Program-made: the position numbers and the translations under genes
Notes under the pieces: model-generated
What the model was told of the DNA's origin: nothing
What the model saw: the letters and a program-made list of their open reading frames with translations, nothing else
The model's database searches: none
Origin: Flammeovirgaceae bacterium UBA4465
Lineage (GTDB): Bacteria; Bacteroidota; Bacteroidia; Cytophagales; Cyclobacteriaceae
Reading direction: 5' to 3'
DNA length: 61,457 nt
NCBI GenBank assembly: GCA_905182375.1
Contig: CAJJBF010000015.1
Span: forward strand, 1-61,457
Part shown: positions 9,242 through 19,600 of the stretch, piece after piece
Numbering within the stretch: position 1 is the stretch's first letter
Layout: each line of letters begins with the position of its first letter

Positions 9242-9859
9242 ATGATACCTGTACCTATTAGAATTTCTGACCTACTTAAAACTGGTTTTCTTTTATTCTT
9301 CATGGGACTCTTTGCCAGTTGTGTCTCGCCCTCTTCAAAATATTATGACATAGGTCAAATCAAGACACCTTATGGTGAGATGTTATTTTGGCTTTATGAA
9401 GAAACCCCTAAACACAAAAAAAGTTTTCTCTCGCTTGCCAAAAAACAATATTGGGATACCCTTACCTTTAATCGAGTAATAAAAAACTTTGTTATCCAAG
9501 GTGGCTGTCCAGATACACCCGATGGATTTAAAGATTCACCCTATTTAATAGCTCCCGAGTTTCAAACCAACATTCGACATATTTATGGAGCAGTAGGTGC
9601 AGGAAGAGATAATAATCCATCAAAACTCTCTGCCGGTTGTCAGTTATACATCGTTCATAATCGAAATGGCATCCCTCGGCTCGATGACAACTATATGATT
9701 TTTGGGCAACTCTTTAAAGGTTTTGACGTCCTGGACCGTATCGCTAAAATGCCAACGGATACGCTGGACCAACCCTTAATCCCCATTTCAATGGAAGTGA
9801 AAAGTATTCAATTATCCAAACAGGAACTCATTGAACTAGGGGTCCCATGGGTCAACTGA
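9242..9859 (+). CDS. Cyclophilin-type peptidyl-prolyl isomerase, probable lipoprotein
   Basis: A 205-aa cyclophilin. Motifs include TPYGEMLFWLYEETPKHKKSF, the active-site strand FNRVIKNFVIQGG, and IFGQLFKGFDVLD near the end. The N-terminus is hydrophobic and ends in a lipobox-like LFASC (Cys27), so it is probably a periplasmic or outer-membrane lipoprotein that assists folding of exported proteins. The ATG at 9242 has AAGGA just upstream and follows the isomerase stop by 2 bp. An earlier start inside the isomerase gene is unlikely. Confidence 0.85.
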   Translation: MIPVPIRISDLLKTGFLLFFMGLFASCVSPSSKYYDIGQIKTPYGEMLFWLYEETPKHKKSFLSLAKKQYWDTLTFNRVIKNFVIQGGCPDTPDGFKDSPYLIAPEFQTNIRHIYGAVGAGRDNNPSKLSAGCQLYIVHNRNGIPRLDDNYMIFGQLFKGFDVLDRIAKMPTDTLDQPLIPISMEVKSIQLSKQELIELGVPWVN

Positions 9860-10027
9860 TGAAAGTTAGAACTACTGAAAAGTAGGGTACTCCCCATTAT
9901 AAATATATTCTGGCCTGAGTACTGAAAATATTATTTCAACTTCATATAACCCGTGCAATTGTATTAGTTTTATGTTTTTAGTTTGAGTCATTATGACTTA
10001 ATGTGCTAACCTTTTTAAAATGAATCT

Positions 10028-10897
10028 GTGCGTCTCTCTGAATTGATAAAGGAATATTGTTTAAATGAACTCCAAGACGAAAAAACCAAAAGCTGGTTGG
10101 ATCAAAAACTTCATTCAATCAAGACCGATCAAGACTTTTTTATTTCGTTTGCCCTCATAAATAAAAAAATTCCTCGAGATCATCTTCAGTTAAGTCCAGC
10201 GCAAATTCAAACTATTCATTTAAAATATCCTGAATTTAACATCGAAAATTGGACATTAGATCAGCTCTGCCGTTTCTCACTTTTGATGTATTATTCACTT
10301 TTAAGTGTAAAAAGCCTCACTAAGCTGATCTCCGTGGCAGATACCCGAGAGCAAATCAGCATTTTTAAATCCATCACTTACTTAGAAAATGCTAGTCATT
10401 TTACTCCCATCGTTGTAAATGGCATTAGAACCAATATAGTTGATATTTTCGATGCCATTGCCCTTAAAAATCCTTTTGCTGCCAGTTATTTCAGTCAAGA
10501 TGAATGGAACCAAATGATCCTTAAAGCCGTTTTTATGGAGCGACCTATTTACCAAATTAAAAATATAGATCAAAGGAAAAATGAAAAGTTGGCTCATATC
10601 TTATTTGATTATGCCCGAGAGCGCTGGGCCGCATCACGACGCGTAACACCAGAATTATGGCGTATGATATCGGGTTATATAACTGAGAAACTATTTGTGG
10701 AAATGATTAAAAAAATAGCTGAAGGTAACGCCCCAGATCAAAAGGCCATGCTCAAGTTAATTCAAGAAAGTAACTTAGATGCCGCCCAACAATGGCTCAG
10801 TTCACAGTCAATAGAAATAGAACCTATCAGTTGGAATCAAATCGGATCCGATTTCTGGCATAACAATCAAGCATTACAAAATACATCAAAAGCTTAA
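10028..10897 (+). CDS. eboA: EboA domain-containing protein
   Basis: First gene of a six-gene ebo cluster. EboA is an alpha-helical protein of unknown activity found almost only in this cluster. The 289-aa product is helix-rich and lacks a signal peptide or known catalytic motif. It contains the blocks NWTLDQLCRFSLLM, DTREQISIFKSI and DIFDAIALKNPFAASYF that I associate with the family. The start is GTG at 10028; a nearby ATG at 10020 is out of frame and quickly closed. Assignment rests mainly on gene order with eboB-F. It lies 13 bp before eboB. Confidence 0.82.
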   Translation: MRLSELIKEYCLNELQDEKTKSWLDQKLHSIKTDQDFFISFALINKKIPRDHLQLSPAQIQTIHLKYPEFNIENWTLDQLCRFSLLMYYSLLSVKSLTKLISVADTREQISIFKSITYLENASHFTPIVVNGIRTNIVDIFDAIALKNPFAASYFSQDEWNQMILKAVFMERPIYQIKNIDQRKNEKLAHILFDYARERWAASRRVTPELWRMISGYITEKLFVEMIKKIAEGNAPDQKAMLKLIQESNLDAAQQWLSSQSIEIEPISWNQIGSDFWHNNQALQNTSKA

Positions 10898-10910
10898 TAG
10901 CAAAAGAGAC

Positions 10911-11816
10911 ATGAAATTTATTGATCCACACATTCACATGACTTCTCGTACGACCAATGACTATGAAGCCATGTCAAAAGCAGGTATAGTGGCCATCATT
11001 GAACCCGCCTTCTGGTTAGGTCAACCTCGCACTGAAGTAGGCTCTTTTAAGGATTACTTCAGTAGTATTGTCGGTTGGGAAGCCTTCAGAGCTTCTCAGT
11101 TTGGTATCAAACATTACTGTACTATTGGATTGAACTCTAAGGAGGCCAATAATGAAAGTTTGGCTGAAGAAGTGATGGAATTATTGCCGCTCTTCGCTCT
11201 CAAGGACAACGTAGTTGCCATTGGCGAGATTGGATATGATGATCAAACGGCAGCTGAAGATAAATATTTTAGAGCTCAAATTGAATTAGCAAAGGAACTA
11301 GAACTACCTATACTGGTGCACACCCCTCACAGGGATAAGAAAAAAGGTACCCTGAGAAGTATGGATGTATTGGAAGAGCATGGCATTGATCCTTCAACCG
11401 TGATTATTGATCACAATAATGAAGAAACGGTTGAATCTGTCTTGGAAAGAGGTTACTGGACGGCTTTTACCATTTATCCCAATACCAAAATGGGCAGTGA
11501 GCGTATGGTAGCCGTCGTTGAAAAATATGGTTCCAATAAAATATTTATAGACAGCTCGGCTGATTGGGGTGTCAGTGATCCTTTGTCTGTCCCTAAAACG
11601 GCTAAACTGATGCTCGATAGGGGTATTACTAGTGAAATTGTTCAAGCCGTATGCTATCAAAATGCCCTCGAAGCGTATGCTCAAAGTGGAAATATGAAAG
11701 AACGCGATTGGTCCCATGGCGTGCGTTTCGATCAGTCTGTTTTATATGGGGGCAACAGCGTTTTAAGGGGTCAGAATCCGAAAAAATCGACTAATTCCGA
11801 TATCGTTGATAACTAA
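10911..11816 (+). CDS. eboB: TatD-family metal-dependent hydrolase EboB
   Basis: A 301-aa amidohydrolase-fold protein of the TatD group. Metal ligands are visible: DPHIHM (HxH, residues 5-9), GEIGYDD (Glu), LVHTPHR (His), IIDHNNEE (His) and DSSADWG (Asp). In ebo clusters this is EboB; its substrate is not known. It sits 13 bp after eboA and 6 bp before eboC, consistent with one transcript. No signal peptide, so cytoplasmic. The catalytic set appears complete. Confidence 0.88.
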   Translation: MKFIDPHIHMTSRTTNDYEAMSKAGIVAIIEPAFWLGQPRTEVGSFKDYFSSIVGWEAFRASQFGIKHYCTIGLNSKEANNESLAEEVMELLPLFALKDNVVAIGEIGYDDQTAAEDKYFRAQIELAKELELPILVHTPHRDKKKGTLRSMDVLEEHGIDPSTVIIDHNNEETVESVLERGYWTAFTIYPNTKMGSERMVAVVEKYGSNKIFIDSSADWGVSDPLSVPKTAKLMLDRGITSEIVQAVCYQNALEAYAQSGNMKERDWSHGVRFDQSVLYGGNSVLRGQNPKKSTNSDIVDN

Positions 11817-11822
11817 CTTTTA

Positions 11823-12710
11823 ATGAATTTACATCCTTATCTGGTACTTATCAGACCTGCAAATGTCATCACTGCCGTCTCAGATGTTCTGGCGGGTTGC
11901 GCCATTGCCGGATGCTTTATTAATTTACATGAAACGCCCCTATTCAATCTTATTCTACTCCTCTTGTCTACCTCATGCCTCTACAGTGGCGGTATTGTCT
12001 TCAATGATATTTTTGATCTGAATATTGATCGAATAGAAAGACCTGAAAGACCTCTTCCAAGGGGTCAAGTATCGCTAAAAAACGCAAAAATTCTTGCAAT
12101 TACCTTATTACTTACTGGAATATTAGTGAGCTTCTTAATTCATGCTGAAAGTGGGCTCATTGCCCTTTTAATCTCCCTCACGGCCCTTCTATATAACCGG
12201 TATACAAAAGATTTCTTAGTCATTGGACCGCTCAATATGGGTATTTGTCGAGGATTAAACTTGATGCTCGGTATGAGTGTTTTATCGCTCAGAACCCACC
12301 CACATTTGATATGGATTTGCCTGATTCCTGTTGTTTTCATAGCTGCCATTACCCTAACGAGTAAAGGTGAAGTATTGGGAAACAACACATCAGCCATAGT
12401 CATAGCTTTGGCCTTGGACTTGGTCGTTACTGGCTTACTTTTAGGTATTGGGTTTTTCGGTTGGATGGACTTATGGATGACCAGTCCTTTTATTCTGTTT
12501 TGGATAGGTATGAATGGAAAGGCCAAAATAAAGGCTATCGTTGAAAACAAACCTGAGTTTGTTAAAATGGCAGTTAAGATGGGCGTTCTATCTCTCATCC
12601 CTCTGAATGCCTCCTATGTCGCTGGCTTTGGACATTGGACCTTGGGCTTATTGGTATTACTATTGTTGCCTATCTCCCTAGGGTTGGCCAAAAGATTTGC
12701 AGTCACTTGA
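11823..12710 (+). CDS. eboC: UbiA-like prenyltransferase EboC
   Basis: A 295-aa integral membrane protein with about eight or nine hydrophobic helices. The first aspartate motif of the UbiA superfamily is present as NDIFDLNIDRIERPERP (residues about 61-77). UbiA proteins attach a prenyl chain to an acceptor at the membrane; neither donor nor acceptor is known for EboC. The early motif LVLIRPANVITA is typical of the group. It follows eboB by 6 bp. After it comes a 163-bp gap with a promoter-like sequence, then eboD. Confidence 0.9.
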   Translation: MNLHPYLVLIRPANVITAVSDVLAGCAIAGCFINLHETPLFNLILLLLSTSCLYSGGIVFNDIFDLNIDRIERPERPLPRGQVSLKNAKILAITLLLTGILVSFLIHAESGLIALLISLTALLYNRYTKDFLVIGPLNMGICRGLNLMLGMSVLSLRTHPHLIWICLIPVVFIAAITLTSKGEVLGNNTSAIVIALALDLVVTGLLLGIGFFGWMDLWMTSPFILFWIGMNGKAKIKAIVENKPEFVKMAVKMGVLSLIPLNASYVAGFGHWTLGLLVLLLLPISLGLAKRFAVT

Positions 12711-12756
12711 GCAGTGCTTTTAATTAATGTTAACGTGCCTTCCTTTTATCTTGATA

Positions 12757-12787
12757 TTGTCTAAAGAATGATTTTGATCTACCTTTG
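12757..12787 (+). promoter_or_regulatory. Putative internal promoter before eboD
   Basis: TTG at 12757-12759, a 20-bp spacer and a perfect -7 TAccTTTG at 12780-12787. It falls in the only sizeable gap of the ebo cluster, 87 bp before the eboD start, so eboD-E-F may be transcribed separately from eboA-B-C. Confidence 0.55.
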
Positions 12788-12873
12788 AAAGAGGGGCAAT
12801 TGCAGACTTTTAAAAAATATTAACCCTGATAAAGAAGACCTTTGAATTGTCCTTTTTTTTTCAAAGATGAATT

Positions 12874-14094
12874 ATGCAAGTGAATAAAATTTCTAAGGAA
12901 AAATTTGATCTACAGAAGAATAAGAGAATTATTGAACAGAATTTTTCTATTAATTATCGATATGATATTCTGTTTACAAGAGAGGTGTTTCATCTCTCCA
13001 ATACCCTCCTATATGATCTTTTCCAACGAACGGATAGAGGAGAAAAAATCAAACTAGGTTTTGTGATCGATCAAGGACTTCTAGACCATTGGCCGAAACT
13101 CCCTCAAGCCATTGAAAGCTATATCCATGCTTTTGCCTCTTTACAGTTAGTCGCCGAACCTCTAGTAATCACAGGTGGAGAGCCGGCAAAAAACTCGCTG
13201 GATGCTATGAATGAAGTGCTCAACTATATCCATCAAAATAATATTGACCGCCATGCCTATTTGATTGCCATGGGTGGAGGTGCTATTTTAGATATGGTTG
13301 GATTCGCAGCAGCTATAGGACATAGAGGCATCAGACACATCCGAATGCCTACGACCGTTCTTGCCCAAAATGATTCTGGAGTAGGTGTCAAAAATGGCAT
13401 CAACTATTTTGGAAAGAAAAACTTTTTAGGAACCTTCTCTCCTCCTGTTGCCGTAATCAATGATTTTAATTTTTTAAATACCCTTAATGAGCGAGATTGG
13501 CGGTCGGGTATGTCAGAAGCGGTCAAAGTTGCCCTCATCAAAGATGCTGCTTTTTTTTATTGGCTGGAAGATCATGCTCTGGCCCTCAGTCGTCGGGATA
13601 CCGAAACGATGGAAAAATTGATTTTTGACTGCGGCGCATTGCATGTAGATCATATTTCATCGCAGGGAGATCCCTTTGAAATGGGATCCTCAAGACCCCT
13701 CGATTTTGGACATTGGGCCGCCCATAAGCTGGAACAACTCACGGAATTTGAGGTGAAACATGGCGAGGCTGTCGCTATCGGCATCGCATTGGATTTGGCC
13801 TATGCCGTAAACGAAGGCCTGCTGGCCCATAATGTTTTTGAAAGAGTCTATGCGGTACTTGGACAACTCGGATTCACGTTGTTTCACCCGCTGCTTCTCA
13901 ACCAAGAAACCAATACCCTTAATCCTGAGGTTTATGCTGGATTGGAAGAATTTAGAGCACATCTTGGCGGGCAGCTTACCATCACCTTGATCAAAGAAAT
14001 AGGTATCCAATTTAATGTTCATGAAATGAATAAAAACAGTCTCGATCGTGCAGCTCTGTTGTTGCGTCAAAAATCAATCATTCATGCTAATTGA
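12874..14094 (+). CDS. eboD: 3-dehydroquinate synthase-like sugar phosphate cyclase EboD
   Basis: A 406-aa member of the dehydroquinate synthase superfamily. The NAD-binding motif is AMGGGAILDMVGFAA, followed by RMPTTVLAQNDSGVGVKNG. Metal and catalytic ligands lie in GMSEAVKVALIKD, DFGHWAAHKLE and KHGEAVAIG. Superfamily members cyclise sugar phosphates; the EboD substrate is not established, and it should not be taken as the shikimate-pathway AroB. Its end overlaps eboE by 11 bp, so those two are translationally coupled. Confidence 0.9.
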   Translation: MQVNKISKEKFDLQKNKRIIEQNFSINYRYDILFTREVFHLSNTLLYDLFQRTDRGEKIKLGFVIDQGLLDHWPKLPQAIESYIHAFASLQLVAEPLVITGGEPAKNSLDAMNEVLNYIHQNNIDRHAYLIAMGGGAILDMVGFAAAIGHRGIRHIRMPTTVLAQNDSGVGVKNGINYFGKKNFLGTFSPPVAVINDFNFLNTLNERDWRSGMSEAVKVALIKDAAFFYWLEDHALALSRRDTETMEKLIFDCGALHVDHISSQGDPFEMGSSRPLDFGHWAAHKLEQLTEFEVKHGEAVAIGIALDLAYAVNEGLLAHNVFERVYAVLGQLGFTLFHPLLLNQETNTLNPEVYAGLEEFRAHLGGQLTITLIKEIGIQFNVHEMNKNSLDRAALLLRQKSIIHAN

Positions 14095-15313
14095 ACACCA
14101 TCAGGCACATTTAACCTACTGCAGTAATATTCACCCTGGTGAATCTTGGGATGAAACCTTTCATAACCTCAAAACTTATACGACCCAAGTACGTAAGGGC
14201 TTAACGGAAGCCCCTTTTGGCATTGGGCTTCGGTTGTCTCATTTGGCCGCCTTGGAACTGATAAAAGAAACCAAATTAAATGGTTTCCAGGCATGGTTAA
14301 GAAAAGAGAATATGTATGTTTTTACCATCAATGGATTTCCTTATGGTGGGTTTCATCATCAAAAAGTAAAAGATGCCGTCCACCAGCCTGATTGGAGCAC
14401 CTCTGATCGATTGGCATACACCCAAAGACTTTTTCTGATCTTATCTAAACTATTACCAGAAGGAATGGATGGTGGCGTATCGACTTCTCCTATTTCTTAC
14501 AAGCATTGGCATCGAACAGAAAAAGAGCTAAATGATGTGAAAGTTATCGCTTGTGCATATTTCACAGAGCTGATTTGCTATTTAAAAATATTAAAAGACG
14601 AGACCGGTAAAAACTTACATCTAGACTTAGAGCCTGAGCCTGATGGTGTAATAGAAACCAGTCAAGAATTTGTTTCTTTTTTCAATAACTATCTATTGAT
14701 AAAAGCCCTCCCAGAAATTAGAAATCGCCTAGGAGTTACTGAAAGCGAAGCTGATCAAATCATCAGAACGCATTTTCAAATGTGCTATGATGTTTGTCAT
14801 TTTGCCGTAGGCTTTGAAAAGCCGTCAGAGGCTTTGTCACGTATCAAAAATGCAGATATTAATATTGGAAGAATTCAAATAAGTGCGGCGCTAGGTTCAG
14901 GAAATCTTCGAAATCACACCGATCCAAGTTGGGTGCCCATAGAGTTATTGCCTTTTGACGAGCCTACCTATTTGCATCAAGCGGTAGTTAAGCGAAACGA
15001 TGGAAAATTGATGCGATACACTGATTTAGGTCCTGCCCTATCTTCCCTTGATGAGTATGCCTATGATGAAATAAGGACACACTTCCATGTCCCTGTATTT
15101 ACAGAAACCTATGGTAAACTTTACTCCACACAAGAAGACATCATTGAAACCTTGCGCATTTGGTTGAAAGCCCCTTTTACTCAGCATCTAGAGGTAGAAA
15201 CCTATACCTGGGATGTATTACCCAAAAATATGCAAATAGATAGGGTCAATAGTATTATTCGAGAGTTGAACTGGGTAAAAAAAACCTTAGATAAACATGC
15301 CCAAGTTGAATAA
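14084..15313 (+). CDS. eboE: Sugar phosphate isomerase-like TIM barrel protein EboE
   Basis: A 409-aa xylose-isomerase-like TIM barrel, known in these clusters as the metabolite traffic protein EboE. Key blocks are HLTYCSNIHPGESW at the N-terminus, HLDLEPEPDGVIE (probable metal-binding glutamates), QMCYDVCHFAVGFE and RIQISAALG. I chose ATG 14084 because the conserved LTYCSNIHPGE sequence follows directly; the frame extends upstream inside eboD without family signal. It overlaps eboD by 11 bp and eboF by 17 bp. Reaction unknown; the isomerase-like fold suggests sugar or cyclitol chemistry. Confidence 0.88.
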   Translation: MLIEHHQAHLTYCSNIHPGESWDETFHNLKTYTTQVRKGLTEAPFGIGLRLSHLAALELIKETKLNGFQAWLRKENMYVFTINGFPYGGFHHQKVKDAVHQPDWSTSDRLAYTQRLFLILSKLLPEGMDGGVSTSPISYKHWHRTEKELNDVKVIACAYFTELICYLKILKDETGKNLHLDLEPEPDGVIETSQEFVSFFNNYLLIKALPEIRNRLGVTESEADQIIRTHFQMCYDVCHFAVGFEKPSEALSRIKNADINIGRIQISAALGSGNLRNHTDPSWVPIELLPFDEPTYLHQAVVKRNDGKLMRYTDLGPALSSLDEYAYDEIRTHFHVPVFTETYGKLYSTQEDIIETLRIWLKAPFTQHLEVETYTWDVLPKNMQIDRVNSIIRELNWVKKTLDKHAQVE

Positions 15314-16670
15314 AACGGCCATCATCAATGTAGTTGGCCTCTCTAAAAGAATCATTGGATCTAAAACTCCCTTTTTAAAGCAATGGGTGGAAGGTAAAAA
15401 CCTTTCTTATATCAATCCAGTACTTCCCGCAGTGACCTGTTCAGCACAGACGACCTACCTCACTGGGAAATGGCCCAGCGAACATGGCATCGTTGCTAAT
15501 GGATGGTTTTTTAAAGAGCAGCAAGAAATCAAACTCTGGGCGCAATCCAACAAACTGGTTCAATCTCCAAGTATTTGGGAAAATGCCAAAGCCATGGATC
15601 CAAACTTTACCTGTGCCAATATGTTTTGGTGGTACAATATGTACTCAAAGGTTGACTATTCTGTGACGCCTAGACCCCAATACCGAGCAAATGGATTGAA
15701 AGTGCCCGATTGCTATTCCTACCCACCCAATTTACGAGAGCAACTACAACAAGAGCTGGGAACTTTTCCACTTTTTGATTTTTGGGGTCCAAAAACCACT
15801 ATAAAATCCAGCGAGTGGATCGCCAAAGCCTCTTTAAAAGTTCATGAATGGCATAATCCTGATTTAATACTTATCTATCTGCCCCATCTTGATTACGTAC
15901 TCCAAAAATTCGGACATGATCCCAAATATCTTGACCAAGATTTAGCCGAAATCGATAGAGTGTGTGCACAACTTATTACGGCCCTTGAAGATAAAGGGGT
16001 ACATGTCAATATACTTTCAGAATACGGCATTACCGACGTACATCAGCCCATACATATCAATCGCCTGCTCAGGTCAATGGGCCTAATTGAAGTTCGAGAG
16101 GAAAATGGACTTGAAATACTCGATGCCGGGGCATCAAAGGCTTTTGCTATGGCAGACCATCAAGTGGCCCATGTATATATAAATGATAAAAGTAAAACAA
16201 AGGAAATTGAAAATAATTTAAAAGCTAATCCTGATATCGAATGCGTATTAAATGCTGACGAGCAACCAGCATATCACATCAACCATGATCGCAGTGGTGA
16301 TCTGGTCATCGTGGCTAAGGAAAAATATTGGTTTACCTATTATTATTGGGAGGACGACAAAAAAGCTCCTGACTTTGCTCGGACCGTGGCTATTCATAAC
16401 AAACCTGGATATGATCCCGTAGAAATGTTTTTCGATCCAAAAAAAAAGTTTATCGTACCTAAAATCCTCTTAAAGCTTCTTGGAAAAAAATTAGGATTCA
16501 GAACGCTGATGGATTTCATCCCTTTAGATGCGAGCCTAGTTAAAGGATCTCACGGGCGGATTCAATTAAAAGATGAAGACAAAGCCGTATACATTGGTCA
16601 TAAAGGCGTAGAAAGCAACTTAAGTCCTATCGCCATTCATGATATTATTTTAGCTCAAGTATTTGGCTAA
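15297..16670 (+). CDS. eboF: Alkaline phosphatase superfamily phosphodiesterase EboF
   Basis: A 457-aa nucleotide pyrophosphatase/phosphodiesterase-type enzyme of the alkaline phosphatase superfamily. The nucleophile region is LPAVTCSAQTTYLTGKWPSE followed by HGIVANGWFF, where the Thr of PAVT is the likely nucleophile. Two-metal ligands appear in YLPHLDYVLQKFGHD, SEYGIT and a late KGSHGR. It is the last gene of the ebo operon and overlaps eboE by 17 bp. No signal peptide is visible. The convergent BNR gene ends 21 bp away with no clear terminator in between. Confidence 0.9.
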   Translation: MPKLNKTAIINVVGLSKRIIGSKTPFLKQWVEGKNLSYINPVLPAVTCSAQTTYLTGKWPSEHGIVANGWFFKEQQEIKLWAQSNKLVQSPSIWENAKAMDPNFTCANMFWWYNMYSKVDYSVTPRPQYRANGLKVPDCYSYPPNLREQLQQELGTFPLFDFWGPKTTIKSSEWIAKASLKVHEWHNPDLILIYLPHLDYVLQKFGHDPKYLDQDLAEIDRVCAQLITALEDKGVHVNILSEYGITDVHQPIHINRLLRSMGLIEVREENGLEILDAGASKAFAMADHQVAHVYINDKSKTKEIENNLKANPDIECVLNADEQPAYHINHDRSGDLVIVAKEKYWFTYYYWEDDKKAPDFARTVAIHNKPGYDPVEMFFDPKKKFIVPKILLKLLGKKLGFRTLMDFIPLDASLVKGSHGRIQLKDEDKAVYIGHKGVESNLSPIAIHDIILAQVFG

Positions 16671-16691
16671 AGCATTAAAAAAAAATCACTT

Positions 16692-19600
16692 TTAGGGTGC
16701 CTTTTTAATTTCAATGGCTTTGAATCCTTTAGCCATAAAGGCATCATTCAAACGATTCATATCCTCTGATAAGAGGGTATCTAATTGATTCAGCAATTGA
16801 GTCAATGCTCCTTTCAGTTCATCAAATACCACATAAGCCGCATCCGTGGGTCTTGCCTGCCCATTTTCCACACTTCTTCTCAAGGAAGCCAATCGGTTAT
16901 TCAATTTAATGGGGAAGTTCAGGGGATCTTGATTACTTTGATTTTTTACCTGATACAAGGTCTCTTCAATCCTTCGTGTTTTTTGAATGATCTCTTGGAC
17001 TGCGGTATTTATTGCACTCAGCTCCTGATGCTTCATCAAAGCCTCCAATTGATTGCGAATGGATCTGATTTGAATCACGGCCTCATTTGCCAAACTCGTT
17101 TGATTTCTAATTTGCATAGCTAAATCAAATTGAAGTTGGAGATCTGAAGCTGAAATTTCTTCTAGATTAGGATCTATTTTAATTTCAAAATTTTCTATTT
17201 TTTGTACTTCGCCAACCCTGATTTTTACCTGATAATTCCCTAAGGGTGCCAAGGGTCCTCTTTGAGGTCGAGCACTCCAAATAATCATCCCTTCAAAAGA
17301 AGTAGCCCCGGGATAACGCAAATCCCAAGTAAACGTATTCAATCCTTTTGCAGTTGTTGGCACAGTACTCCCTCCTCGCATCCATCTTGAAATATTTGGA
17401 TCTGGAAGATACTCAGGGGTAAATCCCGAAAAGGAATGAATCAGCACCCCATTCGGATCCAAAAGATCTATATGAACCGTATCCACTTGTTCTTTCAAAT
17501 AATATTGAATTTTGGCTGGATAAATGCCTCTAATAGGATCACTAGGTGGGTACAAAAGAACCTCATCCAATGGATTCACGGTTGCCGCACTTCGAAAAGG
17601 AATGATATCGTCTAAAATCCAAAAACCTCTTCCATGTGAGCCCAAAACCACATCATTGTCCCTCAACACCAAATCCCGTATGGGTGTATCGGGAAGATTG
17701 AGTTGTAAAGACTGCCACATTGCCCCATCATTAAAAGATACATAGACACCATGTTCCGTCGCCAAATACAGTAATCCCGCTTTGACCAAGTCTTCTCTAA
17801 TCGCTCTAGCAAAATGTCCAGATTCAATACCGACCGTTATTTTTTTCCACGTCTTACCAAAGTCATTGGTTTTAAAAACATAGGGTTCTCTATCGTCGGT
17901 CTGATAACGATTAGCAGCCAAATATAAAGTCCCTTGTTTAAACTTGCTCTCCTCAATGATACTTATTCTAGAAAATTTCGGTAATTCTTTGGGAGTAATA
18001 TCTACCCAGTTCTTACCTCCATTCCTTGTGATATGGACTTTGCCGTCATCAGAACCGGCCCATATGGTATTGACGTCGTGATTGGAAGGTGCTAAGGCAA
18101 ATACCGTCGCATATATTTCAGGACCATTCATGTCTTTGGTAATGACACCACCCGTCACACCGAGCGTGGCTGGATCGGCATAGGTCAAATCTGGACTGAT
18201 TTTCTCCCATATTTGACCATCGTTGATTGTTTTCCAAACATGTTGAGAACAGGTATACATGACCTGATCATCCAATGGGGAAAACATGATAGGAAAAGTC
18301 CATTGCCAACGTTCAGGTAAGGCACTCGAAGGCTCTCCTGAAAAAAAACGTGGATAAACCTGTATGTCTCTTTTTTGACCTGTTTTTCTGTTATATCTAG
18401 TCAATAATGCCCCTTGACTGCCCGCATAAAAAACGTCTGGATTGGTTGGGCTCTGTGTAATCCATCCACTTTCACCCCCACCTACAGGATAATACCAGCC
18501 ATGGTTAGGTCCTCTGGCTTGCATGTGGCCCCATCCATCAGATGGCATGGCTAAAGTACTGTTATCTTGCTGAGCTCCAGCAACATGATAAGGAACATCA
18601 CTCGTGGTCATTACGTGGTAGAATTGAGTGGTAGGATAATCTTCTTCCGTCCATGACTTTCCTCCATTTACTGAAACAGTCCCTCCTCCGTCATTAGAAC
18701 TAATCATGCGTTCTTGTGGATCTGTTAGGATCAATCCACAGATCATGATTGTCGCCATGGGGTACTGTAATTTCCTCGTCAAAGGTGACACCTCCATCTG
18801 TTGATTTCCAAAATTGGACATTGAGACCATACACCGTCTCTCGATCTAATGGATCGGCATAGATTCTTGAATAATAAAAAGCTCTTTGTCTTAATTTTCT
18901 ATCACTATTTACGCGTTGCCAGGTCCATCCTCCATCATCAGATCTGAAAATACCCCCTTCGTTTGCTTCAACAACCGCCCATATACGATTGGGATCAGCT
19001 GGAGAAACGGTCACCCCAATTTTACCTATCGGGCCTTCAGGCATGCCTGGATTTTTGGTAAGTTCTATCCAAGTATCTCCACCATCAAGTGATTTAAAAA
19101 GTTTACTGTCCGGGCCTCCTCCCCACATTTTCCATGCTTTGCGGTATACTTGCCAAGTTGAAGCATAAAGTATTTTAGGATTAGTACGATCAATAATCAG
19201 GTCTGCTGCACCCGCACGATCACTTACATAAAGTACTTTCTGCCAATGATTACCCCCGTCGACCGAACGAAAAACACCTCTTTGCTCATTCTCACCATAG
19301 GGGTGACCCAAGGCCGCTACATAAACGATATCCGGATTGGTAGGGTGCACCCTAATTCTTGATATGGCCTGCGTTTCTTTAAGTCCAAGGTCTCTCCAAT
19401 TTTTGCCCCCATCAATGGATTTATAAACACCCTCTCCTTGCGTAATACTCCCTCTTAGCTGCGTTTCACCTCCTCCAATATAGACAATATCAGGATTTGT
19501 TTCCGCCACAGCAACTGCCCCAATACTTGATGACTTGATCTGACCATCTGTGACCGGAAACCAATCATTACCCCCATCGATCGTTTTCCATAGTCCTCCA

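Noticed and set aside
12874..14094. aroB of the shikimate pathway
   Set aside because: Gene context (EboC, EboE, EboF) and the extended, divergent sequence fit EboD better; no other shikimate gene is near.
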